Source of the DNA: Flavobacterium sp. LHD-85
GTDB taxonomy: Bacteria; Bacteroidota; Bacteroidia; Flavobacteriales; Flavobacteriaceae
Reading direction: 5' to 3'
Length of the DNA stretch: 64,000 bases
Assembly (NCBI RefSeq): GCF_030929595.1
Contig: NZ_JAVFVR010000004.1
Coordinates: forward strand, 62,001 to 126,000
The translations under genes and the position numbers were made by a program. Position 1 is the stretch's first letter, and every line of letters begins with the position of its first letter. Under the pieces are notes generated by a model, which saw only the letters and a program-made list of their open reading frames with translations, ran no database searches and had not been told where the DNA came from. Shown one piece after another: positions 11,693 to 21,600 of the stretch.

Positions 11693-12625
11693 TTAGAAGA
11701 ATCGAGGAGATTTAATTTTACTTTGTTTTTGCACAAATTGATAACGTAAAATGAACTCGTGAGAACCATCGTTATATTTGTTCAATTCGCTTACAGTATA
11801 ATCAAAAGCATATCCAAGGAAGAAACTTGGTGAAATTTGAAAACCTGCTAGTATGCTTACAGAATCATCTGTTCGATACGCTCCTCCTATAACAAACTTT
11901 TCCTGAATCATGAAATTTGCCGATATATCTGCAGTAATTGGAGCCCCACTTACTGCTTTTACTAAAAATGCTGGTTTAAATTTCAAATTCGGATTCAAAT
12001 CAAAAACATAACCTCCCATTAAATAGTAATGCAAACGATCATAATCAATAGATTCACGAACATCGTCATAGTAATCATTCTGAATAAAACTTGGAACAGA
12101 AAATCCTACATACCATTTTTCTGTATAATAGTAAATCCCCGCGCCTACAGCAAGTTTCATCTGATTGTTTATGTTCTGATTTAACAAAACATCGTCATCA
12201 TCATAATATCTTCCTTTAGACCAATCGATGTTTAACATTCTTGTACCAGCTTTAATACCAAAAGCCAATCTTTTTTCGTAACCAAGAGGCAATGAATAAG
12301 AGAAGTTTCCATCAAGATACAGTTCATTTGAAGGTCCGATTTTATCATTTACAACGCTTAAACCTACTCCTAATTGTTCATTTCTAAGTGGAGAATGAAC
12401 GGAGAAAGATTGTGTTTCTGGTGCTCCAGGCATTCCAACCCATTGAGAACGATATAAAAGTGCTGCTTCTATGGTTCCGGTAGATCCAGCATACGCTGGA
12501 TTTACCGCCATAGTGTTATACATATACTGCGTATACTCGGGATCTTGTTGTGCCGAAGCGCAAACCGTAATAAAAGAACATATTAAAATGAAATATGTTT
12601 CTAATGATTTTATATATAGTTTCAT
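11693..12625 (-). CDS. PorP/SprF family type IX secretion system membrane protein
   Basis: The 310-residue outer-membrane beta-barrel protein starts with a signal peptide ending CASAQ and then QDPEYTQYMYNTMAVNPAYAGS, the hallmark opening of PorP/SprF. Later motifs such as RSQWVGMPGAPETQSFSVHSP, and a C-terminus rich in aromatic residues, agree. In F. johnsoniae SprF is needed for secretion of the gliding adhesin SprB, and PorP-like proteins are generally paired with type B CTD substrates. Here the gene lies 47 bp downstream of a giant type B substrate, so it is probably that protein's dedicated partner. Confidence 0.94.
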   Translation of the reverse strand: MKLYIKSLETYFILICSFITVCASAQQDPEYTQYMYNTMAVNPAYAGSTGTIEAALLYRSQWVGMPGAPETQSFSVHSPLRNEQLGVGLSVVNDKIGPSNELYLDGNFSYSLPLGYEKRLAFGIKAGTRMLNIDWSKGRYYDDDDVLLNQNINNQMKLAVGAGIYYYTEKWYVGFSVPSFIQNDYYDDVRESIDYDRLHYYLMGGYVFDLNPNLKFKPAFLVKAVSGAPITADISANFMIQEKFVIGGAYRTDDSVSILAGFQISPSFFLGYAFDYTVSELNKYNDGSHEFILRYQFVQKQSKIKSPRFF

Positions 12626-12672
12626 AACGATACTTATTTAGTTTAATTAATTAGATGATTAATAGAAGTGGG

Positions 12673-15600
12673 TTATCTCATAATAGACAACCAGCCTTTT
12701 TTAACCGTTCCATCTCCAATGGTTATCACATAAAAATAAGTACCTGTTGGCAGCATATCTCCTCTATTAACTACACCGGATACATTTGCTGTTCCGTTCC
12801 AATCATTTTCATAACTTGCTTTACTATACACTAACGCTCCGTATCTGTTAAATACTCTCAGCTCATTGTTTGGATAAGACTCAATACAGTCTATTCTGAA
12901 CAAATCGTTTTTACCATCATTATTTGGAGTAAACTCATTATAAACAGTTAAACAAATTGGTTCTAATGTAACCGAAGCTGAATTATTTGAAGCATCAACA
13001 TCTAAAGGAGTTGAAGTTTCTACAGTTGCCACACTTGTATAAGTACCGTTTGGCAATACTTCTGCAACAATTGTCAATACAACACTCTGACCTGCATTTA
13101 ACGTAGGTATTGTCCAAAGCTGTGTTGCTGGGTCGTATGTTCCCGATGTTGCAGATGAACTTACTAATTGCAAACCGCTAGGAAGTAAATCACTAACAAG
13201 AGTGTTTATGAAATCACCTTCTCCTACATTGTTTACTGTAATAGTAAAGGTTACTTGATCACCAAAATTTGGAGTTGGATTATCAACCGTATGAGTAATC
13301 GTTAAATCTGAACAGCTTGCTACCGTAACATTTAAAGTTTTGATTGTTCTTTCGTCACAATTGTTAACATAAGCCACCGTTACAGTTCCTGGCCCAATAT
13401 CTGACCAAGAAACAGTTACAGATCCATCGTTTATACCGCCGCCAGAAACAATAGTACCGCCGCTAATAGTCCATACATAATTAGACTTACCATTTGCAAT
13501 TGAATAGGTCACCCCTTTGAATACACATGGAGTATCATCTGTAGTAGCAAGTTGAACTGCAGCATCATTTTCGAATGCAATTGTAATTCCTAATCTTGGT
13601 CCGTTATCACAGCCATTAAATGTATTAGCCAACGATCCTGCATAATAAGTAGTTGCAGTAAGTGGAGTTGTATTTGCCAATGGTGTTCCGCCAGTTGCAG
13701 ACGCATACCAAACCACATTTGTTTCGTTTACCAAAATATTAGCTAATGTTGGCAAAGCAGACAAACAGAATGTCTGCGTTGTTCTTGGCGTTGTAATTAC
13801 ACTTGGTGAATTTACATTTACCGCAACAGCCAATCTTGCCGGATTTTCGCAACCTATAGCACTTGAAACTGCTCCATAATAAGTACCTGTCGCAAGGGCG
13901 GTTGTTGGCGGAATCGCTGTTCCTCCTGTCGCTGTGTTATACCAAACTACATTTGCTTCATTTACTTGAATATTTGCCACTGTTGGCGAATTTAAAGTAC
14001 AGAAGTTTTGAGTTGTATTGGCAGTAGTAGGTGTTGGACTAGGATCAACCACCGTTACTGTTACCTGAAGACGAGTTGAGCTTTCACAACCTGTTGGATC
14101 AACAATGTTTCCGAAATACACTCCAGAAGTAAGCGCTGTTCCCGCAGGAATTGCAGTTCCTCCTGTTGCTGCTGTAAACCATGTTACATTGCTTTCATTT
14201 ACTTGAATGTTTGCAATAGTTGGTGCATTTGCAGAACAGAAAGTTTGAGCTGTATTATTTGTTGTTGGATTTATTGTATTTCCAACTGTAACTGCTACTT
14301 GTAATCTTACACTGCTTTCGCATCCTGTTGCTGGATCTTTAATTGCTCCAAAGTAAGTAGCTGTTGTTAATACTGCTGTTGAAGCTAAAGCAGTTCCACC
14401 AGTTTGTGTTGTATACCAAACTACATTGCTTTCATTCACTTGAATATTAGCTACTGTTGGATTTGTACCTGTACAGAAAGTCTGTGCTGCAGCATTTGTT
14501 GTTGGTGTTGCTGGATCTGTTACATTCACATCAACTGTCAGTCTTGAAGCGCTTTCGCAGCCTGTTGCAGGATCTGAAATTGCTGCAAAATACTGGCCTG
14601 TTGTTAATGCTGTCGTTGGTGCGATTACTGTTCCACCTGTTAGAGCTGTATACCAAACAATATTTGTTTGATTGAACTGAACACTTGCAAACGTTGGTGC
14701 ATTTACCAAACAGAAGTTTTGTGTTCCTGCCGTTACCAATGTTGGAGTTCCAGGATCGTTTACAATCACATCAACTGTCAATCTTGAAGCGCTCTCACAG
14801 CCCGTTGCTGGATCTGAGATTGCCGCAAAATACTGCCCAGTTGTCAAAGCTGTTGTTGGCGCAATAACGGTTCCTCCAGTTGAAGCTGTATACCAAACAA
14901 TATTAGTCTCATTAGTCTGAATGCTCGCAAAAGTAGGAGCATTAGCTAAACAGAAGTTTTGTGTTCCTGCCGTTACCAATGTTGGTGTTCCTGGATCGTT
15001 TACTATAACATCAACTGTTAGTCTTGCAGCGCTTTCACAGCCCGTTGTCGGATCTGAAATTGCTGCAAAATATTGTCCCGTTGTTAAAGCGGTAGAAGAT
15101 GGAATCAATGTTCCGCCAGTTGCAGCTGTATACCAGACAATGTTTGTCTCATTTATCTGAATGTTTGCAAATGTTGGAAGATCCTCTTTACAGAAACTTT
15201 GTGTTCCCGCAGTCACCAGTGTTGGTGTTCCCGGATCGTTTACAATTACATCTACTGTCAGTCTTGTAGCGCTCTCACAACCTGTTACAGGATCTGAGAT
15301 TGCCGCAAAATACTGGCCTGTTGTTAGAGCTGTTGTTGATGGAATCAATGTTCCGCCTGTTAAAGCTGTATACCAAACAATATTTGTTTGATTAAACTGA
15401 ACACTTGCAAACGTTGGTGCATTTACCAAACAGAAGTTTTGAGTTCCTGCAGTCACCAATGTCGGTGTTCCCGGATCATTTACAATCACATCTACTGTTA
15501 ATCTTAAAGCACTTTCACAGCCTGTTACAGGGTCTGAAATTGCCGCAAAATACTGGCCTGTTGTCAAGGTTGTTGCTGGTGCAATCACTGTTCCACCTGT

Positions 15601-18600
15601 TAAAGCCGTATACCACACAATGTTGCTTTCGTTAATCTGAATACTCGCAAATGTTGGCTGATCTTCCTGACAGAAGTTTTGAACTCCCGCAGTCACCAAT
15701 GTTGGTGTTCCCGGATCATTAACAATTACATCAACTGTCAATCTTAAAGCACTCTCACAGCCTGTTACAGGATCTGAGATAGCAGCAAAATACTGGCCTG
15801 TTGTTAAAGCTGTTGTTGACGGAATCAACGTTCCCCCTGTTATGGCTGTATACCAGACAATATTAGTTTCATTTGTCTGAATGCTTGCAAATGTCGGAAG
15901 GTCTTCTTTACAGAAACTTTGGGGTCCTGCTGTTACTAAAGTCGGTGTTCCCGGATCGCTTACGATCACATCTACCGTTAATCTTGAAGCGCTCTCGCAT
16001 CCTGTTACTGGATCTGAAATTACCGCAAAATACTGGCCTGTTGTTAGAGCCGTTGCAGATGGAATCAATGTTCCGCCTGTTATGGCTGTATACCAAACAA
16101 TATTAGCTTCGTTTGTCTGAATGCTTGCAAATGTCGGTGCATTTGCTAAACAGAAGTTTTGTGTTCCTGCTGTAATTAATGTAGGAGTTCCAGGATCGCT
16201 TACAATCACATCAACTATCAATCTTGTAGCACTCTCGCAACCAGTTATTGGATCTGAAATTGCCGCAAAATACTGGCCTGTTGTTAGAGCTGTTGCAGAT
16301 GGAATCAATATTCCGCCTGTTAAAGCTGTATACCAGACAATATTGCTTTCGTTGATTTGAATGCTTGCAAATGTCGGTGCGTTTGCTAAACAGAAGTTTT
16401 GAACTCCTGCAGTCACCAGTGTTGGCGTTCCTGGATCATTAACTATCACATCAACTGTCAATCTTAAAGCGCTCTCGCAGCCTGTTACTGGATCTGAGAT
16501 TGCCGCAAAATATTGTCCTGTTGTCAAAGCTGTTGTAGATGGGATCAATATTCCTCCTGTTATCGCTGTATACCAAACTATGTTGGTTTCATTTGTCTGA
16601 ATACTTGCAAATGTTGGAAGATCTTCTTTACAGAAACTTTGTGGTCCCGCAGTTACTAAAGTCGGTGTTCCTGGGTCGCTTACTATCACATCTACCGTTA
16701 ATCTTGAAGCGCTTTCGCATCCTGTTACTGGATCTAAAATTGCTGCAAAATACTGGCCTGTTGTAAGAGCCGTATTAGATGGAATCAACGTTCCGCCTGT
16801 TATGGCTGTATACCAAACAATATTTGCTTGATTGAACTGAACGCTTGCAAATGTCGGAAGATCTTCCTTACAGAAGTTTTGCACTCCTGCTGTTACTAAT
16901 GTAGGTGTTCCTGGATCATTGACGTTAACAGTTACTTGCAATCTTAAAGAGCTTTCACATCCTGTAATCGCATCAGTTGCTGCTCCATAATAAATTCTGC
17001 TTACTAATGGAGTAGCCGAAGCAATTATATTTCCTCCTATCGCTGCATCATACCAAATTACATTGCTTTCATTAACTTGAATATTTGCAACAGTTGGTGC
17101 ATTTATCAAACAGAAATTCTGAGTGCTATTTGAAGTTGTTGGCGTATTTGGATCGCTAACAATAATTACCGCATCTTGTAATGTTCCTGCTAAATTTTCG
17201 CAAGTATTAGTACTTGCAACAGCTACATAATAAGTTATCGGACTTACTGCTTTTGTTAAACCTGTAGCAGTTAAAATACCAGCTGCATCTATTGCATAAG
17301 TAACTCCTGCTATTACAGCTCCGTTTGTAATTGGCTGTGTTTTATTAGCATCTAAATACCAAGTGAATACTGGACTAGTTAATGTTGGTGCCGACGGAGT
17401 TAAAGATGCTGGAACACCATTACAAACTGTTACATCGTCAACTGTAATATCGTTTACTGTTGAAGGAGGCAAAATAGTGAATGTAATTTGTTTTCTGTCT
17501 GCTGCCGCAGTTTCACAAAATTCATCGGAACTCACTCCAACAAAATAAGTATAAGTTCCAGGAACCAATCCGTTTACTATCAACTGTGCAGTTGTTTCAC
17601 CTGCAATTAATTGACTTGTTGTTCCATCAAAACGATACCAATGATAAACAGGATTTGTTAAAACTGGTGTCCCATTTAAACTTGTTGCTAAAGTTACAGT
17701 TCCAGAAGCAGAACAAATTGATGTTGCTGTTCCTCCGTTTAAAGTAATATCTGTCAAAGCATTTACTGGAGCAGAAGCTTTTACTTCAACAGTAACTTCT
17801 CCTCTTGCATAATTTTCACAGCCATAACGTACTGGCTGTACATAATATCTGTAAATACCTGCAGTCAAATTATCTGGTACTGTAAAAGTAGGTCCTGTGG
17901 CAACCAAATTACCTCCTGTTTCAGCATCATACCATCGATAAGTAGAACAGGCGACTTCAGGAATCTGAAGCTCAATTTCGGTTCCTGGACAGACCGTAAT
18001 TTTATTCTGCGGATCTGCACCTATCACAGTTGTGTTAGCTGTTCTTTCTACAGTATGAACTCTTAAGAAATCTAACACTCCTGCAACGCCTCCCAAACGA
18101 ATTCTAACTCTATCATAAATTTCTGTTGGAGAAGATACCAATACCATCGCCAATGTATTTCCTGGCAATAATTTTATGCTTAATAAAGTGCTAGTATTTT
18201 GGATTGGAGCACCAACTGCTACATTTCCTAAATAACGTTGAACTGAAAACCCTGTAAGTAGATTCACGCTTAAAAGAGTGCCTGGTTTAGAAACCACAAT
18301 TCTTAAAGTATCACTAAGAACAGAAGGTGTTTTAAATTGCACCGTTAAATCTGCAGCCGCTAAAACTCCTGCCCCACTATACATTGTTGCAAAAGTAGTC
18401 ACATCATTGTCAGCAACATTCCAAGCATCACTCACTCCTATTAATGCAGTTGCTGCACCAACTGGAAGATTTATATCTGTTGCTCCATAAAAGATATCCT
18501 GAATATCTCCCGGAGTACAAGTTACCGATGTAACTGGCTTTTTATAATGGGCTTCAAATACTTTTGTGTTTTGTGCAACACTTAGAAGTGAAGAAGATAC

Positions 18601-21600
18601 AATACGAATACCATCATAATCTTGCGGACCTGATGCATCTGAAGGAACAAAAGTAAACTCATACGTATTATCACCAGAAATTAATTTTAATAGCGATCCT
18701 GACACAGGCTGCATTGCTCCAATAAGACTACCTCCAATAGTTCCTACTACTGATAAGTTTTCGCCAACCGCCAATAAACTATATTCAGATCCTAATTTGA
18801 CTGTTACAGGAGTACCTTTAGCAATAGGAGTTGCCCATGTTAAATTCTGCCATGTTGTACCAACTCCCAAAAGTCCTAAACCTGTAGTAATTGTAGAGAA
18901 TGTCTGAGGATTTCCGTCAACTGCATTTGTATTGTTTGTAACATCCCCGCTAATTATAGTGCCTTCAGTTTGTCCTGTTGCATAAACTCGTTCTGTTAAG
19001 TTTTGACAGCTTGTAAGGTCTATCACATTGATTACCTTAGTGGCAGTTGCAGTACAAATTCTTCCATCACTTGCAACAGCTGTATAAGTATAAACTCCTG
19101 GAATATTTAATGCTCCAGTTGTAAATGGAGGTCCGGCAATTGGATTTCCTTGCGGATCAAACCATGCAACTGTTCCTGTAGAAACTGCATTTAATGGAAC
19201 ATCAGTTCCTACATTTACAGATTCTTGCGGTGTAGTTATTATCAAACTTGGCAACGCATTAATTATAACCGTTACTGTTTGTTTAGCCGAAGGACAAGTG
19301 TCGCCTGCAAGCTGCGCTTCTATTGAATAAGACCCTCCTAATGTTATATTCGCCGCCGCATCCGCAGTTATCACATTATTTGAAGGATCATAAAAAGTAT
19401 AAGTAGTAGCTCCTGATGAATCAAAATTAGTGATTGCATTTACCAAATTAGCACTTCCACAAACTTCCAATGGAGTAGCGATAACAGTTAAAGACGTTGT
19501 TGAAGGGAAATTAACTGTTACTTGTTTTAAATCTCCATTCACATTCTCACAAGTACCTCCATTCACTGCAGATATATATAAATTGTAAGGAGAATTCAAA
19601 GCAGTCAAACCAGTTAATGAAAGATCACCAGTAATAGGATCTTTTGCAAATGTTATACTTCCATCTATACTTCCATCTACAATTTCTGTTGCTTTATTTT
19701 GATCTTTATAATATCTAAATGTAGCTCCAGCAATTGTTGAAGTAGGTGCTATAGCCGCTATTCCAGTACAAGTAGCTTCAATCGGACTTGCTATTACAAT
19801 ATTTGCCTCTGTTGGGATTTGTAAAACAGGAACAGTAACTGGCTGACGAACACTATTTATACATATTCCTCTTACCGCCTCTATATAATAAGTAGTTGTT
19901 GCTGTTAATGCACCAGTATTATAAGTGCTTGTATTTGTTGCTAAAGCAGTTCCACCGCTCGCGTCAGCATACCAATTAATCGTATCTCCTGCAGTAGTAG
20001 TGGCTGTTAAATTTGCCGATTGTCCAGAACAAATTGCAGGCGATATACCCGTAATAGCAGCTTCTTTATATTTAAATGAAGCACCATAAATATCCAATTC
20101 GCTTAAAACTGAAGCAACCCCTCCTAAACGCACTTGCACTCCAGAGAAAGTATTCCCAGCAACAAAACTAGCTCTAAAACGATTTCCTCCTAAAAGCTGC
20201 ACATTTAAAAGATTATTTATAGAGGCTCCGTCACCATTATTTGTTCCTCCATTATAACTTTCTAGAGTAATGTATGAAAGGGCACCAATATCTAAAACTC
20301 CCGTAGGCAAGCCAAGTTCTACTTCAATAATATCTCCCGCAAATCCAAAATTTGAAAAATCAAGTTTTTGCTGTATATAAGCTCCCACGCCAACTACGTT
20401 TCTAAGAGTCGTTGCAGTATCAAAATCATTGTCTACTGAATTTCCTTCAGTACCTAAAACAGCTGTACAACCAATACATAATCCATTTGTAGAAATTGTT
20501 TGCTGAAAAGGTCGTAAACAAGAAGTAATTACCGCTGCAGGAGTAACTACAACATTAATTGCTGTTCTAGTAGCGCTTACACAATCAGAATTATTTCTAG
20601 CAACAACATAAAATGTCTTGTCAGCTGTTAAAGCTGGTGATGGTGTGTAACTAGGGCTACCAGTTACGAGAGCTATTCCTCCTGTTGGTACATCATACCA
20701 GTCATAAGCAATTTGAGGAACAGGATTAGAAACTTGTAAAGTCACTACCTGTCCTGACTGAATAACTACTGTTGACGATGCTACAGTAGGCGCAGCTGGT
20801 ATTGGATTAACATTAAGCGTAACTTTAGTACGAGTTGGACTAGAACAATTTCCTATTACTCCTTCGACAAAATAATCTGTCGTCGCATTCAATGCAGGAG
20901 TTGTAAAGACATTGCCTGTAAATACTAAATTCCCGCCTACATCATACCAATTATATGTAGTCCCGGCCACAGGTGCCTGCACTGTAATAGTAGATATCTG
21001 TCCAGCACAAAGATTCACTGGAGTTGGCGTAACAGTTGGCGCAACAGGATTATTGATCAATACCTGAACCGAAGATCTTTCGCTATTCACACAGCCATTT
21101 CTTGTAACTTCAAGATAATAAGTCGTGGGTGCAGTTAAAGCTGGCGTTGTATAAGATGCTGTCGACGCCAAAGAAGTGCCGCCAGTCGCTACATTATACC
21201 AGTTAACTGTTTCCCCTACTGCAAGTGCTGCAGTTAAAGTCGTAGTTGATCCGCTACAGATCGTTGTATTTCCTGTAATTGCAGGTTCTTTATATTTATA
21301 AGTTGCTTGATAAATATCAACTCTCGATAAAACCGCTGCCACAGCCCCTAATCTAATTTCTACACGATCAAAATTAGCGCCTGCAGTCACACTCGCTCTA
21401 AAGCGGTTTCCCGATAATAATTGCAAAGTAATTAACGGATTTGTTATGGCTACTCTGTCATTATTATATGTTGCACCATTATAAGTTGCCAAACTCACAG
21501 CACCTAATAAGGTAAGATCGGCCAAACCGCCCGGCAATTCCAAGTCTACCTCAACAATATCACCTGCTTTTCCAGGATTATTAAATTGCAATGTCTGCTG

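Noticed and set aside
14457..16766. Several plus-strand frames of 60-79 codons with similar sequences inside the adhesin repeats
   Set aside because: They recur with the 240-bp period because they are the antisense reading of the repeats. They have no independent start signals and the minus-strand frame is clearly coding.
14521..16920. Regular repeat spacing suggesting a CRISPR array
   Set aside because: Units are 240 bp, similar along their full length and in frame with a protein. There are no short repeats with unique spacers.
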